Below are positions 1 through 12,726 of a stretch of 64,000 nt of DNA, piece by piece. This DNA is from Glandiceps talaboti. Taxonomy: Eukaryota; Hemichordata; Enteropneusta; Spengelidae. The position numbers and the translations under genes are program-made. The stretch is taken from contig NC_135557.1 of the NCBI RefSeq assembly GCF_964340395.1, forward strand, positions 12,774,546 to 12,838,545. Reading direction: 5' to 3'. The notes under the pieces were generated by a model, which did not search any database, was not told the DNA's origin, and was given only the letters and a program-made list of their open reading frames with translations. Within the stretch, counting starts at the first letter, position 1. The number at the start of each line of letters is the position of its first letter.

Positions 1-69
1 GGATGCCATGATGATAAACTAAAAATCCAAAATAAATACCCAATCCTCATCCATGTGGCCACTTTAAAG
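1..69 (-). mobile_element. TTAA-flanked MITE family, copy A (partial, cut by window edge)
   Basis: The right end reads aaaatccaaaataaataccc, then aatcctcatccatgtggccact and TTAA. It matches the right ends of copies C and D. Confidence 0.7.
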
Positions 70-129
70 GCAATAGCCAATACATACTTGTGTGGAAGTA
101 AAATCTATGTAATCAAGTTCCCTGGTCAT

Positions 130-320
130 CTTAGGGAAAGAATCCAATTCAAGATGTCGGTTTTCCTCCGGGTCTCTGCAGAAACCAAAACCCGCATGCG
201 GGTGCCTTTGTGTTTCTGTTGATTATTCATGACATGCAGACATGCGGGTGTTGAGGCGAAAGGTGTACCTGATTACAATAAATTACAACATAACGGTACC
301 GCGGGTACGTACAGACACCC
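130..320 (+). repeat. Dispersed repeat, inverted partner of 2282-2450
   Basis: gaaagaatccaattcaagat followed by gtcggttttcctccgggt and tctgcagaaacc matches the reverse complement of 2282-2450. The copy is rich in cccgcatgcgggtg-type short palindromes. Confidence 0.65.
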
Positions 321-1424
321 GCATGAACGTCACCACATGAGTATCAGGTCAAATTTTGACTCTAAAAAATAAATGTAGTGGAGGCATACATATAGTGAGG
401 TGATTGTCAAATAAAGGAAAATATAAAACCTATCGGACATTTGTGTGTTAGCGTAATACAAACATGAACATTCATGGATCAGAATCGTAACTTCGTGTAT
501 ACGTACGTGTAACATTAACAGTTGCATAGCGTACCCGGCCGTCTGACTCGTAGTTCCACTCTGTCATTGCCGACATTTCTTTCGCTTTTGTTGTTATTTT
601 ATGTAAACCTTTCTTTACAGGTATTAGTCTGGGATATTAGGATTTTTGACACATATGTTACGAGAAGTTCATGCAACACATACTTGTATAAGTTGTAAGA
701 GGGTGGTGCTGTTCACAAATTAGTTGCATGGACATGATGAAGATACATGATAACAGCCATTCACGATGTTTTCACATTGACAAATCATCTCGTTATGAAA
801 GAGAAATATAGTTGATCTTTTGTGGCAGGACTAGCATACCTTCGACGATCACATAGCTTCGTCATGTCGAATATTGCGTCAAGTCATGTACTACTAAGTT
901 TAATCACGACGGTATAAGGCCTTTTCGAAAGCGATGATGCGCGATGGTGAACGTCATGAACATTCATTGTTTGAAAGGTTAGAGGGCGCAAGTTCATCAT
1001 CCTCGTTCACAATTATATTTTTCTGAAAATCAAAACTGCTATATTTGAGTGATTGTCACATTTTTTTCTAAGAAATTCTTATCAAAAACGGTACAAATTT
1101 CAATAAAAATTATTTTTAGTAAATTTACCTGCTATATTTTCAATTCTCTTCATTTGTAAAAATTATGTTACGTGACGCCATGTGATGCGTTGACAAGCGA
1201 GCTACAAGGCAGGCTTCACACATTCATAACTTTTCGCTATAACACGTTTATATAGTATACGCTGCAGAGGTTTATGTTGACAGTGACGTGCCGTAAAAAA
1301 CGTATAACAAACCATGGCTATCGAGTGCAAAAAGAGACATAAATTGCTAAAGATCAATAAATTCTTCACTGCACTGGGATTCTGGAGCAACATGAACAGG
1401 GTAAATCCTCGTATACATGTACAA

Positions 1425-1445
1425 CTCTCTGTCTCTGTCTCTGTC

Positions 1446-1499
<54 letters not shown>
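1425..1499. repeat. (CT)n microsatellite
   Basis: Pure CT after a short TCTG-containing start. Confidence 0.95.
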
Positions 1500-1502
<3 letters not shown>

Positions 1503-1649
1503 TGATACGCTACGGGGTATTTCTGTGGGTTTTTTTCTTTTCAAAAAAATCTACACTTCGACATAGTTACTCACTCTCAGGCAAAGTCGCACAACTTTAT
1601 GATTATCCCGATCGGGGTAAATATGGATGGTAAATTGTTTTTTTTTAAA

Positions 1650-2015
1650 GCAATACACAAATAATTACGTGAATAATAAATAAGTATGATCGGGTCGGCG
1701 ATGATTTACGCAATCTTACTATCATGGCTCTAACAATGTCGTATTGTACACAAATAATTACGGCCTATACGTGAATAATAAATAAGTACGATCGGGTCGG
1801 CGATGATTTACGCAATCTTACTATGTAGCAATGTCATATTGTACACAAATAATTACGTGAATAATAAATAAGTACGATCGGGTCGGCGACGATTTACGCA
1901 ATCTTACTATGTAGCAATGTCATATTGTACACAAATAATTACGTGAATAATAAATAAGTACGATCGGGTCAGCGATAATTTACGCAATCTTACTATGTAG
2001 CAATGTCATATTGAT
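1650..2015. repeat. Tandem repeat, about 86-95 bp, four copies
   Basis: The unit includes acacaaataattacgtgaat, then aataaataagtacgatcggg and gcaatcttactatgtagc. Copies start near 1654, 1749, 1843 and 1929. Confidence 0.85.
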
Positions 2016-2281
2016 AATTAACACTTTCATTATGGAGAAGTCTGTGAGATACGATTGAACTTTTGTCGGCGAGTACATGAACTGTGTGCATATGATCGGG
2101 CTGACGATGACTTTACGCAGTGTCGTGAACGATAGTATGTACTAGTTGCCGGGATAGCAAATATGGTACGATGTTTTGCACACTTCTTTCCTGTTTTAAT
2201 GATATGTTTATATATCTGACAAAGAATGTCATGCTGGCCAGTCTGGTGTAGCAATTACTTATTTGCATAGCAATAGAACGT

Positions 2282-2450
2282 TAAACAATAGGCACGAAAA
2301 CCCGCGGTTGGGCTGATGAGGTGTGCTCATTACAGGCTCATTATCACCTGAGTGAGGGTAATCGCGGGTGTTTTCAGACACCCGAATGTATCTGCAGAAA
2401 CCCGGAGGGAAACCGACATCTTGAATTGGATTCTTTCCCTTACTGGGCTC
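2282..2450 (-). repeat. Dispersed repeat, inverted partner of 130-320
   Basis: The reverse complement carries the same gaaagaatccaattcaagat block. The pair encloses about 2 kb that contains a 90-bp tandem repeat and no gene. Confidence 0.65.
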
Positions 2451-2699
2451 CCCATCAAATGTGTACATGAACATTGTACAATACTGGTCAGGAATTCCTG
2501 TCCAATTTGTTAACATATACTGTACAATGTATATTTGTACTGTATAATGTAAATCTGTTATAGCTGTAAGTGTAGAACAGTTACTGTGTCCATGTACATG
2601 TGTAGACATGCATGTACATTTTGTACATTTGTACGTACAAGAATGTTTATAATAAAATCTACCTAGATTCCCAGGTAATTTGAACTGGACTCCCATCAA

Positions 2700-4680
2700 A
2701 TTACAATATACAACAGCTCTTGAATCTCTTTTGTATAAATTGTATCAGCCCTCATATTAACAAGGCCCCTTAGGTCACTTGTATTTTCCTAGTCTGGATG
2801 ACCAGCCTGTGGTCAAATGCCCTCAATCAGCACACATTCCTCTGCTCCCTCCTGCTGTGTTCATATAAACATGATTATGTTGATGGGTCCCCACGTCATA
2901 TAATTTAAAGGACTGTCAGTGGAGTCCTGGTTGGACATTGGACATAGTCAAAACAACTGTACCAAACGAATATTTAATGAGCAATGACCACAGCCCTTTA
3001 TTACTAGTGACATGCTCTGTTCGAGCTTTGCTCACTATGGGGTTGAACCATAATTAACACCTTTCGTCAGGGTCTTGACTATACTGTGAGTGAAGGTATA
3101 AATCGTAACGATACTGTATAGGAACTAGACTAGTATTTTTCTTGCCTTAAGGCAGAAAAATGTAGGGAATTATGTCTAAAATATATTTTAAAAGTACATG
3201 TGTACATTCCGAGGTAAGACTGTAAAGTGATTTACAATGTTTACAGAATATAGAACAGACTGGTTGTAGGAATACCACTGGGGCCTCATTATATTGGATG
3301 GACTAGATGAACTAGCAAAACATTAATGTTAGTCATAAATTGAAGAATTTATAATAATGACTTCTAGGTCAATTCATTCATTGTATTTTTTGTAATTCTC
3401 TAGGGTCTTGTCTGACATTTAAAATAACCAAAATGTATTATCAAGTTATTTTTGTTCTGATGAACGAGTACGAGTACATGATACACATGTATTATAAATT
3501 GCTTACATAAAACTTGTTTTTACTACAATTTTGGAACCATGGCAACAAAGTGGGAAACAATCTAGGAACAGTTGCGTAAATTTTAGGACCTTATACATGC
3601 ATGTAATTGTTTATTTTGTGCATCACAATTTTTTGTTCGGGGGACCCTGATGAAATACGAGGGGAAGTCAGGTAGATTGACGTACATTTGTATGTCATGT
3701 AATCAGAATCACCCAGCTCAGTGAGAAGCCCCTGGTACATGCAAACTTACAAATGCAGGCGGATATTCAATCATTTTTTGTACTTGTTTACAGCAGACAA
3801 ATAACTGTAAAAAAAAGTTATCAATTTATTTTTTTTCCATTTTGAAAGTAGTGACTACCATCATTTAATAATCTCAACAATTTTATGTGACTTCTGAACA
3901 AACTAAATTGTAACAGCATCGCTTGTGGCTATTTTTTGTAGACAGCAATCACAATACTAGTATTTGACCTACAAAAGCCGCAGTGAATGCAAGTTGTTGT
4001 GTAAATGTACACACCTTTATATTCTCAACCTCTAAAAAAAAAGCATGTCAGCTTAAAAGCATGGTGTATAATGTACTGCAGTTATCATTCACATCTCCAC
4101 AAGGACCAACTGATCACATTTCATCACTGAAACTGTCACTCCGATTACACTAATCAGTGATCTTCATTCATCCTGTAACCTTGTGTAGAATTAATTAGCA
4201 ATCCTCGTCAATTGCAATTAAAAGATTAGAATTTCTTGATTGGTTTTTAAGTAGTCTTTAATAGCATATAAAATTAAAGGTCAAGTTCAACTTGGAAACA
4301 AATCCAGGTTGAATTATTGTGAATACAATGCTAAGTGTATTATGCAGTATTATCCCTAAATGATGTAAATAAGTAAAAAAACCGATATTGTAAATTTCAC
4401 CGATCATCACTTTTCTTGAAAATAAAAATGGCGAACCCCAAAGTTTCTTTAATTCAAAAGTATGACATTTTTTTTAAGTGATCATCACTTACTTGAAAAC
4501 TAAATGGTGAACCCTATTTTTTTCTTTTAATTTCAAAAGTTTAAAAAATGAGGAAGTTTTCAAGCTTCATATGTCAGAGTGAGTTTGGTTGATTTTTAAA
4601 AACTTTAATTTTCAGGGAAATTGATCCCCAACCAACATTCTTGTACATTTGTACCTTAATTAATCAATGTAACTAATCAC
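2700..4680. other. No gene seen
   Basis: AT-rich, stop-rich in all frames. Only short poly-A/T runs and scattered acatgta motifs are visible. It may contain the promoter or a non-coding exon of the IQ-repeat gene, which I cannot place. Confidence 0.6.
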
Positions 4681-4689
4681 AGTAGCTAT

Positions 4690-4987
4690 ATGTGTATGTA
4701 TGTATGTATGTATGTATGTATGTATGTATGTATGTATGTATGTATGTATGTATGTATGTATGTATGTATCTACATGTATGTACATGTATGTGTATGTATA
4801 TATATATATATTATATGTATGTATGTACATGTATGTATGTATGTATGTATGTATGTACATGTATGTATGTATGTATGTACATGTATGTGTATGTATATAT
4901 ATATATATTATATGTATGTATGTATGTACATGTATGTATGTATGTACATGTATGTATGTATGTATGTATGTATGTATGTATGTGTGT
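4690..4987. repeat. (TATG)n compound microsatellite
   Basis: TATG units interrupted by tacatgta and tatatata blocks. The open frames here in all phases are artefacts. Confidence 0.95.
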
Positions 4988-5689
4988 ATTGTGGCAAATT
5001 GCCTTTTATTGAAGTATGTACCACCTTTAATGTGAAAAGACTGTATTAGAAGATGTTCATTTACATGTGTATAAAAAGTGAAATGGATACTTTAAAACCA
5101 TACAGTCATGTCGTCTACGTTAGTTGTTATTCTATTCCTCTCCAATGACATATTTATAATACAGGTTCTAATACAGTAGAAAGTACCGCTATTAAAGTTT
5201 ATAGTGCAAAGCAAAGATTGAGTTTCAACAACTACCAATTTTGTGTTGTACATCATCATGTACACGTATGTCATATAAATGTACATGTGTGATTTTCATA
5301 CATGTAGAAACGTATATGTAGGCCCAGCAGTACTAGACTTGAATTTTTGCTTTATAATCATTCCCAATGTATATTGCACCTCAGAAATAAATAGCTTACA
5401 ATTGATTGAAACAGTACTGCCAAGTGCAGACTGACAGATTTTTTTTAAATTTTGATTATTATTTATTTGCCAGAGGTCGAAAAAACAACAACCAAATTTA
5501 CATATCAAGTAAGGAAAATGAAATAATCAAGTAAACACATCGGCAATGAGAAAAAAATATTCATCATTGTAAACAAAATTTAAGAAAAGGCCATCCATGT
5601 ACAGATATTTCCATGCTACAATGTACACATTTGAAACTACATGTAGCTTGAGTACATGTATACATTATACTGTAATGTAAATCACACCC

Positions 5690-6040
5690 TGCAAAAACAT
5701 TTGACCCTATCAGATTACAGATAATACTACATGTACATACTAGTAGGCATCAAATAGGCGGTCATGTGACTAGAAATCACATGACCGCCTATCTGATGCC
5801 TACTACTAAAAAGTAAAATGCAGATAAGGCAATGCTAACCACATCCCTGCTAGTGCTTCTGCAACATTCCACCAATCATAATACAGATAACAGTAGGTAT
5901 CAGATAGGTGATCATGTGACTAAACAAAAGTGCTGCTACAATTAACATTTGACCAATGGGATTACAGATAACTGTAGGTGCCAGGAATTTAGTCATGTGA
6001 CTACAAATAGAATGCAGCCAATGCCAGGATTCAGTCTGTA
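5690..6040. repeat. Palindrome and related short repeats
   Basis: 5741-5770 and 5777-5806 are near-perfect inverted 30-bp arms (taggcatcaaataggcggtc...) separated by 6 bp. Partial copies of the arm (gtaggtatcagataggtgat; ctgtaggtgccaggaattta) follow at about 5890 and 5970, each near tcatgtgact. Confidence 0.7.
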
Positions 6041-6424
6041 GTTGTTTGGATAACTAATATGGATCAGCTATCTTGACACACAGACTAATGCAGTTAAACA
6101 CACACAAACATCTGTCAATGACTATGTAAACCTACTAACATCAAGACAGGGAAAGAAAGTGCAACTGTAAAAACAATTGGAAAAATTTTACTCACAAGGA
6201 GGTTATAATCTGAAACCTTGACTTACATGTACCGGTAGTTCAGGTAGGCCATATCTATCACAAAATGTATTCATATTTATATCATGGTATATATATCATG
6301 TATCCATGTACGGGTAGCATACAAAATGCCAGTTTCATGATTTAATTTTTTGAGGGGAGAGGGATTTTTTCTTCTTCAAATTTTATATGGATGCAAAATG
6401 ACTTGTAAATTAAATAGTACAGTA

Positions 6425-6800
6425 CATTTAGAGGTTACATTGTATTCCCCAATATCTGTCTTCGTTCAGCCTAGGAAAATATGAGTGACCTAAGGGGCCT
6501 TTGTCAGTATACAAGTCACTAGATGAGTCGTGACAACACTTAGGACACAAAGTATTTTCAAGTATTTTTCCAAGTATTTTTCCAGCTGAATGAAGAAAAA
6601 TATTAGGGAATAACATAATTATACCAGCGCTAGTAATATCAAAGTAAAATTGGGAAAACTAATGACAATATTGAAAGTTTTGACTCATATTTTGAACATA
6701 TCAGAACCAGTGACTTAGACATGTGTTGTCATGACATATAGAACGACCAGAGTATATATTCAATATTTTTTGTTCAACTTTACATGTGCATGGTATAAAT
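6425..6800. repeat. Dispersed repeat, partner at 26505-26735
   Basis: Shared blocks are atgagtgacctaaggggcct, agctgaatgaagaaaaatat and acatgtgttgtcatgacata, in the same order. Partial relatives also occur near 2760 and 7290. Confidence 0.6.
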
Positions 6801-6863
6801 AGTAATAACCAACTGGCAACACTAAAGTTTATTGTTTCAATTGTTGTTCTAGTAGTTAGATAT

Positions 6864-6897
6864 ATGTACGTACGTACGTACGTACGTACGTACGTAT
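6864..6897. repeat. (TACG)n microsatellite
   Basis: Eight or so TACG units; a CpG-rich microsatellite in AT-rich DNA. Confidence 0.9.
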
Positions 6898-7856
6898 GTG
6901 TGCGTTGCCTGAAATACTGAAACTATTATGTGTAGTAAGGGAAACTTATACAGGTCAGATTTTAGAAATAGCATAAATGAAAGCTTTGACTAGAGTGCCT
7001 TGTAAAACGTTGTCATTTAAAAATGGAATTCCATTTACGTGTATTATACAAAGCATTCCAGTTGTACATGTGTGGATAGCAGATTCCAAATTTATTTTCT
7101 GACTGTACAAATAGCATGCATATATATGTACAATGTACATTATTACTACTCAAAAGTGAGTCAACAGATCAAAAAATCAAATTTCTCAATTTCAAACTTG
7201 CATTAATAAGATCATATAGTATTCACCAATAGTTTCCTCATTCAGCTGTAAAACACTTGTCACATAATAATTTTGTAACCTGTGAATCAAGGCTCCCTAG
7301 GCCACTGAAAGTTTCCATAGCTGAACAAAGAAAAATATTGGGATTCAAAAGAGATGTTCATTTAAAACACAAAAATGTTTCCATGATTCTCCTTTTTTCT
7401 TATTTTTTTTTGATTTACAATTAAAAAAGTAATTTGTGATGAGTACTGTATCTTTATTAACTTGTAACTTTACTATTATGATACTTGCATATATGACAGG
7501 TGTAGAGAGTTTAATTTTGATAATTACTAAAAAATCATTTTTTTGTAACAGCATACAGTCATGTATTTGTTGTCATAAATTTTTGACTATACAATTTATA
7601 ATCTAAAAGGTGTCTATTCATGTGTAACCCTTTAAACCAGAAAACTAATCAATCTCAAAATGAAGACAGGAAGGTCAAATTCCAATTGTGCATGTATGTC
7701 AGAATAATCTACTGTGTGTACATTTCAAATATTCAACTTTGAAATTGATTATATGAGCTTTAAAGTCTTCTAGTCTTGACCTTGACCTTGACCTTGACCT
7801 ATGTACTTGATCTGCGTACAAGATTTTAAAGAAAAAAATGCTTTAAAAATGAAGAC

Positions 7857-7857
7857 A

Positions 7858-7897
<40 letters not shown>

Positions 7898-8047
7898 TGA
7901 GAGAGAGTTGAGAGAGAGAGAGAGAGTGAGAGAGAGAGAGAGAGTGAGAGAGAGAGAGAGAGAGAGTGAGAAAGAGAGAGAGAGAGTGAGAGAGAGAGAG
8001 AGTGAGAGAGAGAGAGAGAAAGAGAGAGTGAGAGAGAGAGTGAGAGA

Positions 8048-8097
<50 letters not shown>
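7857..8097. repeat. (AG)n microsatellite with periodic GTGA interruptions
   Basis: 240 bp of AG with repeated gagtgaga and gagaaaga interruptions. No gene. Confidence 0.95.
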
Positions 8098-8099
<2 letters not shown>

Positions 8100-8100
<1 letters not shown>

Positions 8101-9960
8101 TATACATGTACACTGTAATTTTAATTCTTAATGTGAGTTTTACATTGAACATAAAAAATAGATAATTTGACATGATAATGTCAGGAGACGATGTTTGATG
8201 TGGAATCCCTAGTGTATGATTACTATGACAGTGATAAGACAGTAGATTTATGACATATGATATTAATAGGTAAGGTTAATGCAATGATATACATCTTAAT
8301 GCCATTTAGATACAAAATCAATACTTTAAGCCGCAACTGTATGACTTGTACCAACCTGAAATTCAGTCATGATTTGCACTCATTTTTCCCCACTATGCCT
8401 GACAGTTTGCTATTAGTATTAACAGAAGCATATGTTATACAATGTGAATGCATTTTGCGCTTTCACAGAACTCCCTGGGTCATGGCATATGAGTGCCAGT
8501 GTGGCTTACTCTGTTACTTTGCTTAATTACTTGCACGCTTAACATGAGCAAAAATACCCATTTTAACGAGTGTCACAGTGTCACTGAGTAGGGTTTACTG
8601 GAATCCATTTGTGCACGCGCATTTTTTGGATTTTGCTCTCACTTTTCCCCTACCACACCTGGCATTTCGCTATAATGGTCATGTAGTCACACCCAAAATT
8701 AGGTTATGATTTCCCGCAGCAATGTTGGATATGGTAATCATGTTTACATCACATAGCACAATACAAGTAACCTACAGTGTACATGTACATGTATGATAGC
8801 CAAATTTTGTTGTTGTTAGTCAAAATGAGCAATGCATATGTAGTAAGAGATAGGGAATACCAAATGTTGGTGCGTGACTAGAAATTGTGTGTTTCAGTGG
8901 CGTGTCAAATTGCAAGTTAGGGAGCACATTAAAGACAAGAACTTGACTTGCGCATGGTAGAAGTATAAATTGTAAAGACCTGAGTGTATATATCACCCAT
9001 ACATTTATACATGTACTCTATAAGTGTGTCTTGCTTGAGTAGAATTGATTATAGACTGAAGTGTCTAACTTGTCATTGATAATTTGTACCAATATCCATT
9101 GTTGTGTTAAGACAGATAAAGTATAAATCTCAGTGGGGAATAATTATTAAAATTTGTGTAAGTCAGACTGTCATCACATGATTGATGTGAGACAGCTCCT
9201 GACTAGAAGTACAGTATAACTTACCCAAAGCTCAGAAGTACATTGTAAGTGTTATCATCTTTTGATATACTAAACTACATGTACAATGTAGTTCTTGGCT
9301 TATCAGTGTTCTCAATTATTAATTGATAATAATACTTTTAAGTTTAATAGAATAGTTCTAGGCAAAATCTTATGCCATATGATACACATGTAAGTGGAAA
9401 TCTTATCGTATCATAAAAAATGCAAGATATTGTGGATTTTATCGTGATTTATAAAATATGTACATGTAGTTTTGTGGTCAAGGGCAGTTAAATCCACAGA
9501 AATTCAGTATTTTATTGGACTCTGTGATCAAAATTTATTCTCGATCATGCAGTTGCATATTTAATACGTACCTGTACAATGTACATGACACTCACCAGGG
9601 CTTGCGTGACATTGTATCTTCAAACTGTTATTGGAAAGATTTAGAATCATGAAAGCAGACCACACCACTCCAGGAAATGAGATATAAACTTATGGGTCTT
9701 GGAGAATCATTTCATGATTTTACATCACCACATGTACATGTATGTTTGAACAATTACTTCAGATTTCAGAGAAACATATAAAAAAGAAAAATGTAGAAAT
9801 AAGATACAAATCAGACACTGAATATCAGTAATTTTTTTGGTTAAAATTCCTTCTGATCAGTAAAATATCTCTAAACTCAGGCCTGCAATTTTTTTAGGAT
9901 GAAATAACCAGCAATGAAATATGAATGACTGATATGCTATTCAATATATGCATACTACCA
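8100..9960. other. No convincing gene
   Basis: The 89-codon open frame at 8257-8526 has no recognisable motif, no splice-supported neighbour and lies in a stretch with imperfect internal repeats (ttttcccc...cctg(a/g)ca-tttcgcta types at about 8390 and 8650), so I leave it uncalled. Confidence 0.6.
8800..8940 (+). repeat. Dispersed repeat, inverted partner at 30470-30640
   Basis: tgactagaaattgtgtgttt followed by cagtggcgtgtcaaattg is found reversed at 30490-30530. Confidence 0.6.
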
Positions 9961-10434
9961 GGTTAGGGACTATCGCACAATATTACAGAAGCACATTAAA
10001 CAAACTTTGTCCGTTTAGGACGAAACCTCCTTCTCACTTCTTAAGTTCCATTAAATAAACTTTGATAAGTAGGAATCGACACATTTATATGATGTAAATC
10101 ATTATGGAAATTGTATATTGGTTACAAACACTACAATCGATGCAATGTAAAAACATCATAATAAACACATTGAATTTGAAATACTACTGGAAACCCAGTA
10201 CCATACATGTACATAGTATGTATATCATATTAGCCGTAAATTTTAATCAACGTATGAATGTCTCAGTAGTAAATACTAAACCTGTTATCTTTGAAGACTG
10301 TGTGAATTTTTTCAAAATTTGGATAAAAGTGTGAAAACAAAGTTGAACAATCCTATTGGCACCAGACCCCCTCCCCCTAAAGAAACGAAGTTCGCTTATC
10401 AGCTTGTATGACATTGTGCGATAGTCCCTTAGCC
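9961..10434. mobile_element. MITE with 21-bp terminal inverted repeats
   Basis: The left end TTAGGGACTATCGCACAAT is repeated inverted at the right end (ATTGTGCGATAGTCCCTTA). The element is about 470 bp without convincing coding sequence; the open frame at 10104-10334 has no recognisable motifs. Confidence 0.65.
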
Positions 10435-10439
10435 AACTA

Positions 10440-12233
10440 GGAGGAGTACATCAATGTATTCAGTACTTGAATATATATATATATATACATATATTGAATA
10501 ATTGATATCTAGCAGGCTGAGTAGTAACAGTACATCTGTTGGTTCTTGCAAATGCAATACATGTATCATTTATTCCATTCGGATGACATTTGTATGCAAC
10601 TCGATTCCTTAGTTAAAACATGAATGGAATACGTAATAGTCCAATCTCAATCCTTGATTAGGGAGAGTTTTAGTTGTGCATCTGTCTTTCCTGGCATCAT
10701 CTCCTACAGCTGTTACTAATCAGTTTAAGTGTTCTCAGCAGGAATTAAACATCTTAACCTTTTCACTATCACATGTATGCATGTAAAAAAAATCGATGAT
10801 TCAATTACTGTTTTGTAGAGATGTGATGTGATTTTTTATTTGGAATTTAAACCCAAATTTAGACAATTACAAACTACCCACAATACATTGTACATGGATA
10901 GCTAAACTTTAAAATGAGAGGTGGGAGATGCAGATCTGAAAATTGTTATCGTTATTTTTACAATAATATGTAGTTTCATCAGATGAATTACTATTACACT
11001 ATGCTATTAACTGGAACAATTTGTTTAAAGTGGCCATATGGATGAGGATGATTTGATATTTATTTTGGATTTTTATATTATAAAAATGGCTTCCTATATT
11101 TACTTGAAAAATAAATGTGAAACAATACATACCAAGTCCTTGTCCATGTTTGTAATTCAATAAATTGCAAAAGATTACTAAATGTGTAAAATGTCTGTAA
11201 TTGTATGTACAATAACATACTTTTCACACATTTTTTTTAGCTTTTTGAAATGTATTGAGTTACAAACACAGACTTGATCAACGCTGTTTCACATTATTTG
11301 GTTTTTCAAGTAGGAAGCAATGACAAAATTGTTTTATATAAATTAAAAAATCCAAAATACAATGTAAATACCCTTATCCATATGTCCACTGTAATTGCCA
11401 AGGACTAAGGAGATTGACAGGCACCAAAAAGAACGCAAACACATGCCTTAAAAGATAGTCTAAGAATGGATACATTTACTAATTTAGGTGGCAGGGAATG
11501 ATGTAAATAATCTATTCATTATTTCATTCCATTGGGTTCTGACATTCCGAGGCAGAAAATAATTTTCACACCATGTATATGTATGTACACATGGTACCAG
11601 CACATTTAATTAATTGGCTTTTCATTTCTCTAACAGTTACAATACAAAGTACAATATTAATGTACAATGTACACAAGATCCGAGCACCTTTTCTCTACCA
11701 TTTTTGTATACATACATGTACATGTTTATTGTTTACTTAGGCTAGAATTAATCCAGGTGAATGTGGAGTTTGAATTTGGATTCCCCATCATTGGGAATGA
11801 TTGGGAATGATGGGGAAGTGACGAATTCAAAATCCCCATCTGCATGAATTCCAGGCTAGCATTTACATTACATCTATCATGACAGTATCAAGCAATTTGC
11901 TGTTTCCTTCTCTTATTATACAAATTTAATGTACATGTATATAGTCATGGTCTCAACTCATTTTCTCCACGTCAGTGTCTCCTTTCTCAAACTACATACT
12001 ACAAATGCACATGGTTCTAGCACATTATTCTTACCACTATGTAAAGTTATACAATCAAGTATGTATGTAACCTGCACACACATACATGTACATACATGAA
12101 CCCTTCTCTAATGCACATACAATGTAGTCCCAACACATTTTCTCTACCATTTTCACAAACCTGTACAAAAATCAATGTGTGTTTTCCTTTCTCTAACTCA
12201 CTGACTGACACACCTCACATCTTTCCCTTACAG
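10440..12233. other. No gene seen; probable upstream region of the IQ-repeat gene
   Basis: Contains MITE copy B and two adjacent cattgggaatgattggga-type repeats near 11790. Pyrimidine-rich sequence from about 12120 leads to the acceptor at 12233. Confidence 0.5.
11025..11394. mobile_element. TTAA-flanked MITE family, copy B
   Basis: Left end TTAA-AGTGGCCATATGGATGAGG, right end ccttatccatatgtccactgtaa. Long imperfect inverted repeats cover most of the roughly 370 bp, including an inner pair around tgtaaaatgtctgtaattgta. No coding sequence. The TTAA flanks suggest mobilisation by a piggyBac-type transposase. Confidence 0.7.
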
Positions 12234-12258
12234 ACCTTCTTCACCTCAAATACTAAAC

Positions 12259-12300
12259 ATGGGAAAGGGCCTCTCCAAGCTGTCGCGACGCTCCAAACGC
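12259..12300 (+). CDS. IQ-repeat gene exon 1: myristoylation signal and basic stretch
   Basis: The exon encodes MGKGLSKLSRRSKR and then meets a good donor (cgc/gtgaga), phase 0. Gly2 with Ser6 fits the N-myristoyltransferase pattern MGxxxS, and the following Lys/Arg cluster is the usual second membrane-binding signal, as at the start of BASP1 (MGGKLSKKKK). The ATG sits in a good context (aaacATGG). An acceptor-like sequence (tttcccttacag) ends at 12233, so this is probably the second exon, with 25 nt of 5' UTR before the ATG and an unseen non-coding exon further upstream. Reading through the donor would give only a short tail ending in a stop. Confidence 0.72.
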
Positions 12301-12726
12301 GTGAGACTTTCGCAAACCATGGCTGATAGTGGTTTATTTTTGCTCCATCATACTTTTATGTTTTTGAGTCTTACACCATTTTGTTATTAAACTCATAACC
12401 ATCCCAAATCAATCAAAACCTTAGACTTGTCCTGTTACAATTAATGTTTTTAATGGAAATGTCATATCCACATCGCTAGCATGTTATCATCATTTCATGA
12501 TCATCAGTTTATAATATATTCAGCCATTTTTTTCACTTGAAATGCAGTGAATTTTCAATTGAAGCATGTCCAAACATGACTTTGAAGGTTATACCTGTCT
12601 TAGTATCTACCTATATGTACTAGTGTAATCAAAACTGTCTCAAACAATTACAAATTTGCTATTAGTCACTTGCTTTCATGCAGCTTTAAATGTATGTACC
12701 TAAAAAAACGACAACCCAAAAAACAC

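Noticed and set aside
1650-2015. Possible CRISPR-like array
   Set aside because: Copies are adjacent without unique spacers of constant length, the genome is eukaryotic and no cas genes exist.
2259-2699. 146-codon minus-strand open frame
   Set aside because: It overlaps the dispersed inverted repeat at 2282-2450 and low-complexity tgtaca sequence, and has no recognisable domain.
4690-5049. Long Met/Tyr/Val/Cys open frames
   Set aside because: They are translations of a TATG microsatellite; all frames and both strands are open.
7826-8173. Ser/Leu and Arg/Glu open frames
   Set aside because: Artefact of the AG microsatellite, open in several frames with no gene context.
8257-8526. 89-codon open frame
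   Set aside because: No motif, no splice partners and local imperfect repeats; indistinguishable from chance.
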